Part shown: piece after piece, positions 32,472 to 44,559 of the stretch | How the letters are laid out: each line of letters opens with the position of its first letter | How positions within the stretch are numbered: position 1 is the stretch's first letter | Notes under the pieces: model-generated | Databases searched by the model: none | What the model saw: only the letters and a program-made list of their open reading frames with translations | What the model was told of the DNA's origin: nothing | Source of the DNA: Phoronis australis | Taxonomy: Eukaryota > Phoronida > Phoronidae | DNA: 58,001 nt | Reading direction: 5' to 3' | Assembly (NCBI GenBank): GCA_002633005.1 | Contig: NMRA01000165.1 | Span: 596,489-654,489, forward strand | Made by a program: the position numbers and the translations under genes

Positions 32472-33650
32472 CAGGGATTTCTTTAATTAACAGTCTTGGA
32501 CTGGGGCACTTATGCAAACCTGTATGGCTGCCATGATGGGGCCACTAGCAACACAAATCAGCACAAAACTATCGGTACTTATCAACCCAAAAATACACCA
32601 GCAATGCAATGTAAGAAACACCAATATAGCAAAATAGTGTGCACAGTTATTGGTGCCAACAAAACAAAATTAATAGAACTCGCTGTTGGACATTATAATC
32701 TGTATCTGATCTGGAGAGAAAGTGAATACTGACTTTGAGTACTGAGCTAAGTGGATAGTGTTATTAACAACAAATGTCTAGTTGTGACGAAATCTTTGGT
32801 ATGAGTTTTAACACTACCAAAGAATAATTGCATGTATTCCAACTCACCTTCACGAGTTCATATAGGCCAAATTTCCAATTGCTCTTTAACAGCCGTGTAG
32901 TTGACTGACATCTCCACTTCAAAATCTTTTACTGCATGGGTTTGATGCTGCCTCATGATTTTCTACAAAGCCATGGATACCCCTGCGTTTTTTTGAAATA
33001 CTTCACCCACTCTTTGTTTCTGTGGAGACACTTCGACAAATGCTCATATTTTCTTTGCTTGCCTNCAGGGATTTCTTTAATTAACAGTCTTGGACTGGGG
33101 CACTTATGCAAACCTGTATGGCTGCCATCATGGGCCACTAGTAACACAAATCAGCACAAAACTATCGGTACTTATCAACCCAAAAATACACCAACAATGC
33201 AATGTAAGAAACACCAATATAACAAAATAGTGTGCACAGTTATTGGTACCAACAAAAAAAAATTAATAGAACTCACTGTTGGACATTATAATCTGTATCT
33301 GATCTGGAGAGAAAGTGAATACTGACTGTGAGTACTGAGCTAAGTGGATAGTGTTATTACCAACAAATGTCGAGTTGTGACGAAATCTTTGGTATGAGTT
33401 TTAACACTACCAAAGAATAATTGCATTTATTCCAACTCACCTTCACGAGTTCATATAGGCCAAATTTCCAATTGCTCTTTAACAGCCGTGTAGTTTACTG
33501 ACATCTCCACTTCAAAATCTTTTACTGGGTTTGATGCTGCCTCATGATTTTCTACAAAGCCATGGATACCCCTGTTTTTTGAAATACTTCACCCACTCTT
33601 TGTTTCTGTGGAGACACTTCGACAAATGCTCATATTTTCTTTGCTTGCCT
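32472..33650. repeat. direct duplication of about 590 bp with N at the junction
   Basis: Copy 1 (32472-33064) and copy 2 (33066-33650) both begin CAGGGATTTCTTTAATTAA and end TTTTCTTTGCTTGCCT, with scattered single-base and small indel differences. They abut at the lone N at 33065. This may be a real tandem duplication or two alleles concatenated during assembly. Confidence 0.85.
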
Positions 33651-34073
33651 GTGTGGTATGTGGGGAGAGCAGAGGGCCCCACTTTTCCAGACACTAAAAA
33701 ATCTGACAATGTTTACAAAAAATATTCAGATCTTCTTCAATTTTTTTCTAAGTGGATGTAAAATGGAGCTTGACCTAAATGAAAATAAGGTTTTATTCGA
33801 AATAGTTTCAAAATCCGTTTTAATATTAAATCTCTGTGTGAGTCCGTGTGAGTAAACTCTTTGTGTGAGTAGATAAATTGTATACATGTGAATTTATTTA
33901 TTGTGAATGAAAATGATTTATTTAAATTCATTACCATCATGTCATTGTAATCTTAACATTTTATTCATGTATTTGTGTATATTTTTTATATTTCTTTATA
34001 TATAAGCCTGTTGGCACTTTCTGTGACAATTTCATAATAAACATTAAAAAATTCTTTTTCTGCAGTTTCATCT
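33651..34073. other. A+T-rich DNA, no gene recognised
   Basis: It contains short direct repeats of GTGTGAGT around 33836-33868. The right end is cut by the assembly gap. Confidence 0.5.
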
Positions 34074-34406
34074 NNNNNNNNNNNNNNNNNNNNNNNNNNN
34101 NNNNNNNNNNNNNNNNNNNNNNNNNNNNNNNNNNNNNNNNNNNNNNNNNNNNNNNNNNNNNNNNNNNNNNNNNNNNNNNNNNNNNNNNNNNNNNNNNNNN
34201 NNNNNNNNNNNNNNNNNNNNNNNNNNNNNNNNNNNNNNNNNNNNNNNNNNNNNNNNNNNNNNNNNNNNNNNNNNNNNNNNNNNNNNNNNNNNNNNNNNNN
34301 NNNNNNNNNNNNNNNNNNNNNNNNNNNNNNNNNNNNNNNNNNNNNNNNNNNNNNNNNNNNNNNNNNNNNNNNNNNNNNNNNNNNNNNNNNNNNNNNNNNN
34401 NNNNNN
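34074..34406. other. assembly gap (333 Ns)
   Basis: This is an unresolved sequence of stated length. Any reading frame through it is meaningless. Confidence 0.99.
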
Positions 34407-35540
34407 CAAAGAAAAACTTTTAAATTGAAAACTAGCATAGTTAAATTATTGCAGTGGTGTATCCACACATGCCATAACATAGTACAGTGAAGTGGAATAA
34501 AGTGTCATTGCTAAAACAAAGACCATTCGTTTATTCAATAACTTTAAATGGAAGTCTATATAGATGTGTTTCAAACAGTATGCGTTATCATTTTACTCAA
34601 AAAAGAATGTGACATTCATACTAGGGATGCCAATGTCGACTAAGTCCAAAAATTATAACAAGGAGGTAAAGATTTCAGCAGCAACGTCTAGTCTTCCACG
34701 AAGCCGACAGTCTGAATAAGGACAATAAAGTGTGTTGGTAAAACGACTCGCATTTTTATCATACATATTCCTGACAGTCGAGCCTTTGTTTCTCTCAATC
34801 TCCTTGCACAACGTTCATAGTCAATACCCTCGGAATGTTAGTCAGAATTCGACGTCAAAAAGTCGGTACATCCAAAATTTTACACGACCAGAAATTGAGA
34901 TTTCTTGCAGAATTGCAAAACATTCGAGTCCACGACCACAACTACGTCCACCATCTTGAATGTCTAATTAGGTATAATAAACAAACAGATTCACGTGCGC
35001 TTTTCCATTTATTTGGACGGGAGAGCAAGTAGAAATGAATTTCAATAGATATCGACTGGATTGTCGAACGTTAGCAACTATGTCATTTTCAAGATTGTCA
35101 CAGGTCCATTCTTCCTGTTCATAAAAACAATCTATTCTCAAGTTTGAAGCGAATTGTAAAAATGCTGATGTCCGATGTTGTCGGCAACTTGTTGGTACTT
35201 TGACTTGTTGATTCTAGGAACCTGGTTCCCAGATTGATTGAAAGGGTCGGCACTGTTCATTAACTGCACGGGTATTTGCGCTTCGACGACTTGCCGCGTT
35301 ATCACCACAGTCTGTATCTATAGCTGGATTATTTGTCGTACCAGCATCTGAATCAATGTCTGTCTCTGGAACATCTCTCGGTTTGTAAAATAATCCTCGA
35401 ATTCTTTAGGTTTTTGCGCGGCAGACGACATGATTAAGTATGTAGAATGCGCATGTCAATAATGACGAAAACCGCAGATGACACTGGCTGTGCAAAATCC
35501 CGGAATTACTCCCCCGGAAACCCAAATTTCGGGGACAGAC
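34407..35540. other. no gene recognised
   Basis: This is unique-looking DNA between the gap and the CATAGGCGG element. Short frames at 34732-35032 have no motif. Confidence 0.45.
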
Positions 35541-36536
35541 CATAGGCGGATTTAGGGGGGGGCCGAGGGGGCCCGGCCCCCCCCCCTTTGGCTGCCGCAA
35601 ACTAGAAAAAATAAAACAGTAAGAGCGCAGGGAAATGTTGAGTTTATTAATTAACCCCGGTAATTAAAATTATGCGGATGAAAAAAGATTTAAATGTGTG
35701 CAGTTTTAGTGTTGGGGGGAGGGCTCAAATCCAATTTCAAGTGTCAAATTCCAAACACGGTGCATTCGTAACGGAACTATGGCTAAGTATAGGCTCTCCC
35801 GCGATATCCCAGGCGACCGGCAGTGGCGCTGCGCACTACGATTCCTTTTCCGTCGTCTGCTCCACTGTGCAATGAAGAAAATTTCCTTCATTTTTTAAAG
35901 AAATGGAACCTGAGTGACGATGAAAAAACAGAGGCTGCTGGTAAGATGTGAATTTTAATCGAAGCCTTAGTGAATCACTCAGAAACTCGCAATATTCTCT
36001 TTGTCAAACCTTATCTTAGGACGATTTCTAAAGCAATCCCGTCATTATTGCCAACACGAAAGACGGATTTGGTCTTTTGGGCATTGAAGACTATTTTAAA
36101 TACGACAAATTTGTTAAAAATTGATAGCACAAAATATGAAACGTGTAATAAGCATTACAAAAACAAGTAGGTTTCGCGCGCAAACGCTGTGGACCATAAA
36201 CGAGTAGGTCTCTTAATATAACGTCAGTAGTTTGTTCGTGGTGGTGTAGTGGTAATGCTCGCGAGCTTTAACCGCCAGGTCGTGAGTTCGAATCTTCGGA
36301 ATTCGCAGCTTTTCCTGTTTGACACGCTCTCCCTTTTTTATTTTTTGGCTTTTTTTTCTTGGATAATACTTCAGGAATCAAGGAAAATGCTTGATTTTTT
36401 TAGGTAAAAACAGAAAAATTTCCTGACCTCCCCCCATTCGATGCTATGCACATCTACAATTGTAGTTCACTTTACACAAATGCTTGCAGCCGGACAAAAT
36501 GTTGGCCCCCCTTGTGATATTCTAGATCCGCCACTG
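35541..36536. mobile_element. 996 bp CATAGGCGG-ended nonautonomous element
   Basis: The left end CATAGGCGGATTTAGG and right end CTAGATCCGCCACTG are imperfect inverted repeats, flanked by perfect 5 bp direct repeats CAGAC (35536-35540 and 36537-36541). The body is non-coding and includes G/C runs inside both ends and a tRNA-like segment. Ends and duplication length resemble the short elements at 4656 and 48012. Confidence 0.65.
36234..36301 (+). repeat. tRNA-like sequence inside 35541-36536 element
   Basis: It has an A box region TGGTGTAGTGGTAATGC and a B box GAGTTCGAATC at tRNA spacing. The T stem is weak. It is likely a SINE head or tRNA pseudogene captured by the element. Confidence 0.5.
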
Positions 36537-36819
36537 CAGACACAGTGAAGACTTGGTACGGCTTGCCAGTTTTTCACGGGGTGCAATCATAAATATTGGA
36601 TCACCCAAAGAAAATCGTCGAAAGCGTTTTTATTCATATGTACGTTGAGCTGCTGGTAACACCGGTCTGTGTCACGGGGCGCGCGGAATATTGAAAAATG
36701 ATTTTTTTGTGCATTAAATTCATCATTTCTGAAATTACTGATGGCCTATTTCTTTGAACAGTCAGCCGTTAATATTAAGAGAAGTGGTAATCATTTCATG
36801 CTTTTTAAATTTTGCCAAC

Positions 36820-36963
36820 TGTTGTATTATCTATGTTCACCACTAGGTGACGCTCCCGGCATTCCCGTCTCTTATCACCGGAATTCGAATAAACAATCAC
36901 TGTTCTCATCCTCACCTTGTGTTACTTGATTTATAGTCAAACTACCCACAAAATAACTCAACA
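36820..36963 (+). repeat. 5' LTR of Ty3 element
   Basis: 144 bp, TG...CA termini, with an AATAAA-like motif absent but TCGAATAAAC shared with the 3' copy. It is preceded by CCAAC and followed by the primer-binding site. Confidence 0.95.
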
Positions 36964-36981
36964 TGGTGGCAACGGTAGGAT
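36964..36981 (+). other. putative primer-binding site
   Basis: TGGTGGCAACGGTAGGAT starts with TGG, complementary to a tRNA 3' CCA end, immediately after the LTR. The priming tRNA was not identified. Confidence 0.6.
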
Positions 36982-37117
36982 TATAGAACACTCAAGTAAC
37001 TATTAAAAGTGATTTTAAAACATTTGACTGTCTAGGTTATCGTGAATTTGTGCCAACCTCACCCGTGACCTCACCTCGCCGTCACCGCCTGCGCACAAAT
37101 TGACAATAACAACCAAA

Positions 37118-37883
37118 ATGCCCATCATGAATTGGCAGTATGAGCCACTTTGCGATTCATTTCGTGCCTTCCGAGCACGAATGGACCTGTTTTTAGTACA
37201 CAACGATGTCACCGACACTATTAAGAAAGCAACCAAGATAAAAATAGCGCTTGGAGATGAGGGCATGCGCCGGATTCTCAACTCGGGAATGAGCACCACC
37301 GACCAGAACAAACCTGAGAAACTGTACAACCTGATTGAACAACAAGTAGATGCAACAACCAAAGTAAACTTTCGCGTACATCGTTTGGAACTGTCAACCA
37401 TGCGACAGAGGCCTGACGAAACAATCACTGACTACAAAGGCAAACAAATGCGAACTGCCTGACGGTGAACTGGCTGAACGGCTAATTGAGATGATAATAC
37501 TTTCGACACCTTTCGAGGATTTCCGAAAAGACTTACTAACAAAAGAAAAAGGCCATCCTATCGCATCAATACTCGAGAGAGGGCACGAGTATGAAGCTAT
37601 AAAAGCTTCTGAACAGTCCATAACAGAGATGACACGGGGAGCGAAGTCAGTGGACGCAATTACACCGGCACGCAACTTAGACTGCAGCAACTGCGGGACA
37701 AAACACCCACTCAAAAGATGCCCTGCATTCCATGATGAGTGTTCTCACTGCCACAACAAGGGTCATTGGGAGAAATGCTGCAAAATTAAACGTCGACAAA
37801 CCCAGGGCACCCATGACAAACACAAGCCCCAAAAACATGGGCAACGCCAAAAACGCCAGTGCCCACACCAAAAACAACACTAG
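37118..37883 (+). pseudogene. Ty3 gag, frameshifted
   Basis: The first frame from ATG 37118 encodes a capsid-like region (YEPLCDSFRAFRARMDLFL) and stops at TGA 37460-37462. The rest continues in another frame from about 37452 (ELPDGELAERLIEMII) through two zinc knuckles to TAG 37881-37883. The knuckles are CSNCGTKHPLKRC and CSHCHNKGHWEKCC. A short deletion or frameshift near 37440-37450 therefore splits gag. The knuckles fit the CX2CX3-4HX4C nucleic-acid-binding pattern. Confidence 0.85.
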
Positions 37884-37937
37884 AGCACTGGACGATCACA
37901 CCAGAAGAAGACACACCACATTGAATAGAACTCCAGT

Positions 37938-38246
37938 GACGACGACAGCTATGCGTTTACATTCCACTCCATAACCTCATCAGACCCTGATGAATCCCCA
38001 GACGTACACGCAATTATCAAGCCCCATCCTCGCGAGGAAGTTTTCTGCACACTGGATATCAAATGTCCAGATATTCGTGGTAAACATCACCTATATGCCA
38101 AAGTTGACCCCGGCTCAGGTTGCAACACCCTACCTCTACGTACTGTGAAAACCATGTACCCTGACAATAGAGCTACACCCAACTAGCAGAACTCTCTCTG
38201 TATATAACAACACGTCGATACCCTGCCTAGGTTACATCGACTTACA
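37938..38246 (+). pseudogene. Ty3 protease region, decayed
   Basis: This runs in the same frame as pol. AKVDPGSGCNTLP is the active-site segment; the usual D-[ST]-G is D-P-G here. TAG at 38184-38186 and frame changes near 38190-38205 and 38250 disrupt the remainder before the RT frame begins. Confidence 0.7.
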
Positions 38247-41063
38247 GTGCCGCTTCAGCAGAGATTCTATGTTGTCGACGTGGAAAACTCGTCCACCCTT
38301 GGTCTACCTGCGTGTGAAGCCATGAAGCTTATAACTATCAACGTCGATGCGACATCGCCCAACCCATTCATCTCATCAACCCCACATGCACCGATCAACA
38401 CCATTGGTGACCTCATTCAGATGTTCCCTGACCAGTTTGACAAAATTGGAAACATACCAGGCCCAGTGCGCCTACATCTTAAGGATGACGCGATTCCTTC
38501 CATCGACCCACCGAGAAAGTGCAGCGTACATCTTAAACCCAAAATCAAGGACCAGCTTGACGACAAGGAGAAGCAAGGCATCATTCGCAAAGTTACTGAC
38601 CATACGGACTGGTGCAGCTCAATAGTTGTGACCACGAAGAAGGACTCCTCAATCCGAATATGTCTTGACCCCAGAAGACTTAACAATGCTCTGAAGCGGT
38701 GTCCTCACAAGATACCCACACTCGAGGAACTCAACCCTGAATTTGCCAATGCCAAATACTTCTCGAAGCTTGATGCCAAAAGTGGTTACTGGTCCGTGCA
38801 CCTTGATGAAACCTCGCAGCTTCTCACCACCTTCCGTACACCCTTTGGGCGATATTGCTACCTTCGACTACCTTTTGGCCTGTCTGTATCACAAGACCTG
38901 TTCCAACAGAAAATGGACAACATCACCTGCCAAGTCCCAGGCTGTGTCGAAATTGCAGACGACATTGTGATCTTTGGAGCGACCGAGGCAGAGCATGACG
39001 AGCGTCTACGCCACCTTCTACATGTTGCAGAGAAATTTGGATTGGTCTTCAACAGCACCAAGTGTGACATCAAGGTGGATCACATTAATTTCTTTGGATC
39101 ACTCTACACGAAAGACAGTATCAAGCCTGATCCTCAGAAAGTGGAAGACATTCGTGCTATGCCGACACCCTAGAACAAAGATCTCCACAGAGCCTTGGGT
39201 ATCTTCAACTACATGTCTGCCCACATACCATCATATGCAGACATATCTGCCATACTCCGTGAGCTGTTGAAGAAGACGGTCCCGTTCGACTGGCATGAAG
39301 ACCATGAACAGGCATTCGAAAATCTCAAGTCTTACATCTCACCTCAATCCTGTCTAGCATATTATGACAAGAACCTACCCTTAACCCTGGAAGTCGATGC
39401 ATCCCAGAAAGGGCTGGGAGCCTGCCTATCTCAGAGTGGCAAACCTGTGTCATTCGCATCTAAAGCACTGTCGCCAACGCAATCAAACGACTCTAACATA
39501 GAACGAGAAACCCTTGGTCTTGTTTTCGGCATAACAAGATTCCATACATATCTCTTTGGACGCAGTTTTGAAGTCGTCACAGACCACCGCCCTCTAGTGA
39601 TGATTTGGAACAAGCCACTTACTAGTGCTCCGCCGAGACTCCAGCGACTGCTTGTCAAGATCCAAGACGATTTCAACATTATCTACCAGCCAGGTAGTAA
39701 GATGATCCTGTCAGATGCGCTTAGTCACCTACCTAACCCGACTAAGACTGAAGATGTCCCTCTTAACATCTCGGTAGATGGTATCAGCATTGACCTCATC
39801 AACTTCGGCACACGCAAGCGTAATGCCTTACGAGACGAAGTCGCCAAAGATCCTACTCTCCAGGCTCTCTACCAAACCATCATCACCGGATGGCCAGACA
39901 CAATAGCAGAGCTGCCTACCGATCTCTGATCATATTGGAGCTTTCGCGACGAGTTGGGTGTGTCCGATGGTATAATCTTAAAAGGTCGCCAAGTGCTGAT
40001 CCCAAAACCACTGCGAGAAGATATACTAAAGCAGCTCCACACAGGACATCAAGGCATAGATTGCACTCGACGACTGGCTAGAGAGAGTGTGTACTGGCCG
40101 CATATCAACGACGATATCGAGAAGATGGTTAAATCATGCAGAACATGCGACGAGTTTCGGGACCAAAACCGACCAGAACCCTTGCACCCACACGACGTAC
40201 CGTCCACGCCATGGACGAAATTAGCATCCGATATTTTTGAACACCAAAGCACCAGCTATCTTGTGATTGCAGACTACCATTCGAAATATCCAATAGTGCA
40301 CAGGTTGGAGAAATTATCGTGTGACTATGTCACAGAGGTGACCAAACGCACCATCTGTTTGTTCGGCACATCGAGAGAGATTGTGACTGACAATGGGCCA
40401 CAGTACATTGGCAGAGCGTACACAACGATGTGTCGAGAACTTGGGATCCACCACATAACGTCATCCCCAAGGTACCCGCGATCCAACGGCTTCGCGGAAC
40501 GTATGGTGAAAACAGTAAACAGCATACTGAAGAAGTCCATCAAATCAGGCCAAGACTTCTCAATGGCATTAATGCTTTTTCGCACCACTCCAATCGACGC
40601 ACATCTTCCATCACCTGCAGAAATGTTATTCGGCAGACCTGTTCGCTCATTGCTTCCTAGCTACCACTCACCGGATGTCCGTTCTCCAGACTACTCAACT
40701 CATTACCATCGCCTGCTGACCAAACGTCAAAACATGGCTGAATACCATGATCAGAAGTACTCTGCTAAACAGTTACCACCCCTGCACGTCGGACAACCTG
40801 TAACTGTTCGTGACGTACAGACCGGAACATGGAAGCCCGCTGAGATAACACGTGTTCGCCCAGAACATAGGTCCTACGAAGTGTCAACTGATGGTCGACC
40901 GCCTGTGCGCCGCAACCGAAGTCACATTCGTGAAGTTGTCTCTGACGAGACCACCAGCTCTGCAGAACCCGCCAGCAACCGCACGTCTAGCGATGCACCA
41001 TATGTGACCAGATCAAGACGAGTCAGTGTACCCCCATCCCGTCTAGTGGACTACTCTGGATGA
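38247..41063 (+). pseudogene. Ty3 pol (RT, RNase H, integrase) with two in-frame stops
   Basis: A single frame is interrupted by TAG at 39171-39173 and TGA at 39927-39929. RT: WCSSIVVTTKKDSSIRICLD, LPFGLSVSQDLFQQ and the catalytic box IADDIVIFG (about 38955). RNase H: TLEVDASQKGLGACLSQ (about 39387), the glutamate of NIERETLGLVFG and VTDHRPL. Integrase: HHCC finger (LHTGHQGI...SCRTCDEF, about 40035-40150), then the DDE residues in LASDIF, TDNGPQY and NGFAE. The C-terminal module has GTWKPAEITRV and YEVSTDGRPPVRRNRSHIR. Both stops fall between domains. Enzymatic motifs otherwise look intact. Confidence 0.92.
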
Positions 41064-41149
41064 ACATTACGAGCACTAATTTGATATATCTATGTAGTTA
41101 AGAGACTGTAGTTTAGGTCACGTGAACTTTTTTATATACCTTTGCATTA

Positions 41150-41161
41150 GAAGGAGGGAGA
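41150..41161 (+). other. polypurine tract of Ty3 element
   Basis: GAAGGAGGGAGA lies immediately before the 3' LTR, the position used for plus-strand priming. Confidence 0.75.
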
Positions 41162-41305
41162 TGTTGTATTATCTATGTTCACCACTAGGTGACGCTCCCG
41201 GCATTCCCGTCTCTTATCGCCGGAAGTCGAATAAACGATCACTGTTCTCATCCTCACCTTGTGTTACTTGATTTATAGTCAAACTACCCACGAAATAACT
41301 CAACA
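41162..41305 (+). repeat. 3' LTR of Ty3 element
   Basis: 144 bp and matching the 5' LTR at 140 positions; three of the four differences are A/G. It is followed by the CCAAC duplication. Confidence 0.95.
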
Positions 41306-41537
41306 CCAACACTTTCTTAATTCTGACCGATCCCGTCAAACCCGTCCAAAATAACATTCTGGCCGTCCAACAGAAAGCCGCTGCGTAAACCGTTGCTTGG
41401 GAGTCCGATTATTTTACGCTTTGAAACATACAGTTGTATATATTGGCAAATAAAATCTTTTAATGTGTATTACATGTGACTTCCGTGTGTAACGCGCAGT
41501 CGTATATAGCTCTTCTAAATTACGAAATCAGAACCTA

Positions 41538-41605
41538 GTGTCTCGTGGTCTAGAGGTTTAGAGCGAAAACACCACATTTTACGGCCAAGGTACGATACCC
41601 GACTG
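41538..41605 (+). repeat. weak tRNA-like sequence
   Basis: TGGTCTAGAGGTTTAGAGC and GGTACGATACCC resemble A and B boxes at the right spacing, but the B box is degraded. It is probably a SINE remnant. Confidence 0.35.
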
Positions 41606-41819
41606 TGCTGCCGAGAGAAGGGAATTTTGCTCCAGGAACTGGTGAAGCTGCTTTTGAACACACCTTTCAGTACCACAGAAACATAGAATTAAAAACAAAT
41701 TTACCAACATAAAAGATTAGCACAGCATTAGAATGCCAGAAACAAATTTCTACTTGGAACTTTTCCTTCATAGTCACGAAGTAACACAAAGTATACACCT
41801 GAAGACCTATGAAAATACA

Positions 41820-43240
41820 GAGGTCAATGTAAAATACTTAAATTGCCACTAGAGGCATACCGGTAGTCAGAATCATCCTTAAGTCGTCATCGTCCGTTGT
41901 CAAGATCACATAAGTACACTTGCTAAATTTAGTAAAGATCCTGCAAACGGTTTGGGAGATACAGCCATGGGTGCAAAAAAACTGCCACTAGTAGGCGCCA
42001 CAGTAATCAAAGTCATGGGAAATTCAGCGTCAATCGTCCTCTTCATAGTAAGAACATACATGCCAATTTTCACAATCATACTTAGAGCGGTTTGGTTGAT
42101 AGAGGGGTGGACACCAAAAAACAGACTCAAAAACAGTAAAAAAAAGCCACTGGGTGATGACGGCATAATGCGTCCACATATAAATATGTGGGCGTATAAA
42201 AACTAAAATTGCCACCAGGGGGGCACCAGTAGTCTGAACCCAGCAAAACTTGATGCCGTCCATGGTCAACATCACATAAAATAATAAACTTTCTAAATTT
42301 AATAAATATCCTGCAAAGGGTTTAGGAGATACAGCCATGGGCGCAAAAAAACTGCCACTAAGAGGCGCCACAGTGGTCAAAGTCGTCAGATAATCATCAA
42401 CAGCCATGACCTTTTCATAGTAAGAACATACATGCCAATTTTCAGAATCATCCTTAGCGCAGTTTGGTTAATAGAGGGGTGGTCGTCAAAACAGACTCGA
42501 AAACAGAAAAAAGGCTACTAGATGGCGCAAACTACGTCCCATCCATCCGAAAACAGGATGATAGTGTCATCCCACTAATAGATGGCTATATTCCAAATTT
42601 TGTGAAAATACGTTGAGGACCTCTGAAGATACAGAGGTAAGCGTGAAAAATTAAAATTGCCATTAGGGGGCACAGTCCAGTCGATGGAGAGATACAAAAT
42701 TTGTCGCCATCTATCGTTAGCTTGATAGGAACAGAACTGCCAAATCTCATCAAGATCCTGTGAGGGGTTTAGGAGATACAGCTGCGGACGCCGGATGCCC
42801 AGACAGAGATGACGGCAATATGCGACCACATAGAAATATGTCACTAGATGATGCATTGTACACCAAATCCATCCAAAATAGCAACACGTAATCGTTTAAT
42901 AGAAAGCTATTTACAAAATTTCATAAAAATCCATCAGGGAACTTCAGAGAAAAAAAGAAATTGGAAAAAACGAAACTGTCACTAGGGGTCACAACGTTCG
43001 TTCGATTCATCTGAAAGTTGTAGTCGTCTGTTGTCAATTTCATACTAATACAAATTTAATAAAGATCATGCAGTGGGCTGTGGACTTAAGATACACGTAT
43101 GTGCGCAAAAAAACAAAACTACCACTAAGAGGCGCCACAGTGGTCGAAGTCGTCGTAAAGTCATCGTCAACCGTCCTCTTCACAATAAGAGCATATGTGC
43201 CAATTTTCAAAACCCTCCTTAAAGCCTATCTTAAATGGTA
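41820..43240. repeat. cluster of TGTGGGCGCATA-family short repeats
   Basis: Several imperfect units share phrases such as TTTAGGAGATACAGCCATGG, GTGCAAAAAAACTGCCACTA, CGCCACAGT, TTCATAGTAAGAACATACATG and GGTTTGGTTGATAGAGGGGT. Units end at an ATATGTGGGCGTATA hairpin (42166-42198). Frames on either strand here reflect the repeats, not genes. Confidence 0.75.
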
Positions 43241-43619
43241 ACACATGTAAATTTGGTTCTAGCAGTATGTTAAGAGCATCGCTCTGAGCCCACTAGTGCC
43301 ATAAATTGCCAAACGTAATGAACTGTTAGACGTATTAGCTTGCTTTTGTCTACGTCACCCCGCGAGAATCACCTTTTAATTCAAACACCTGTGAATAACA
43401 CCCACATGCAATGGTGTACTATTCAGACCCCTATTCAATATACCGGTAACCTTTTGTTGTTTATGCTAGGATCTGGCGGTGACCCAACATGGCACAAAAA
43501 GGCAGCTTCACTTATCATTTGACGGGCTTACACTTGCATCATTGAACTCACGTTTTCTTATTTTACTAAGGCTTTGCTAGGACTATCTGGTTAGTCACAT
43601 ACATCTAAAGTAACAAAAT

Positions 43620-44100
43620 TCCGTTGAAGTTAGGCTTTAAGTAGGTTTGGTTGATTGAGGAGTGGGTGCCAAAAATAGACTAGAAAACAATAAAAATGAC
43701 CAATAGATGGTGCAAAATACATCGAATCCATCTGAAAATGGGAACATGTCATCATTTCTTTAATAGAAAGTTATTTACTAAATTTCAGAATAAGAGCAAG
43801 GCCGTCATCTCATTAATAGATGCCTATGTGCCAAATTTCATGAAAATCGGTTGAGGACCTTTGAAGATACAGAGGCAAACGTAAAAAACTAAAATTGCTA
43901 CTAGGGGGCACAGTCGGTCCGAAACTCTTCGCCCTCTGTCACCAACCCCATAGAAACACATTTGCCAAATTTCAATAAGATCCTGCAAGAGGTTTAGGAC
44001 ATTCAGTCGCGGACGGCGGACGCTCAGACAGAGATGACAGCAATATGCGCCCACATATAAATATGTGGGCGCATAAAAATGGCATTTGATAAAGAAAAAA
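43620..44100. repeat. TGTGGGCGCATA-family repeat ending in 32 bp palindrome
   Basis: It shares GAGGACCTTTGAAGATACAG and CACTAGGGGGCACAG-type phrases with the 41820 and 47020 clusters. It ends with a 32 bp palindrome at 44044-44075 (TATGCGCCCACATATA / AATATGTGGGCGCATA, one mismatched pair). Confidence 0.75.
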
Positions 44101-44559
44101 ATGGAAGACAATAGCAAATAATACTTAAAAGTATTGATAACAGCACAGTTTTTATGTGATATTTTTGTTTCCTAACTCAAACATGTATCACTAGGGCAAC
44201 TTCCCATGTCTAGCATAAACCAACTAAAGCCGATTCCCTTACACTAGCTGGTGCCACGAGTTCCAGCTCGCTATAAATTAAATTATCCCATATGATTAAC
44301 AGCAGAGGGAGTTGAAAACAACACTAGGCAATCACATACTGAGAACTACATAAAGTGGTTCTTGTGGAAGATACAAATTAAACATCTGCTTTCTAGGGTA
44401 ATGGCCAAAAAATAACTTTTCAACAGTTCACCCCCAGTTACGTACTAAATTTATTCAAACCAGACCACGAAAAGGTAAGGAAGACACTAAACATATCGCA
44501 CGGTTTCCCACATCTGAAAAACAAAAGCAACACATATCGTTGAAATGCGCCCACGAATG

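Larger units (their letters stand above)
36820..41305 (+). mobile_element. Ty3/Gypsy LTR retrotransposon, Mag-like, near complete but inactive
   Basis: Two 144 bp LTRs (36820-36963 and 41162-41305) begin TGTTG and end CAACA, differing at four positions (140/144). A perfect target duplication CCAAC flanks the element (36815-36819 and 41306-41310). A TGG-starting primer-binding site directly follows the left LTR at 36964, and a purine tract (GAAGGAGGGAGA) precedes the right LTR. Inside are gag with two zinc knuckles, then protease, RT, RNase H and integrase in Ty3 order. Short LTRs, the IADD form of the RT box and a C-terminal module without chromodomain point to the Mag lineage. Frameshifts and stops make it non-autonomous. 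Confidence 0.93.

Noticed and set aside
33986-34480. Minus-strand reading frames of 113-164 codons across the gap
   Set aside because: They consist mostly of undetermined bases (34074-34406).
41906-42407. Frames of 84-125 codons on both strands (also 43824-44117 and 47427-47886)
   Set aside because: They coincide with copies of the TGTGGGCGCATA repeat family and recur with each repeat unit.
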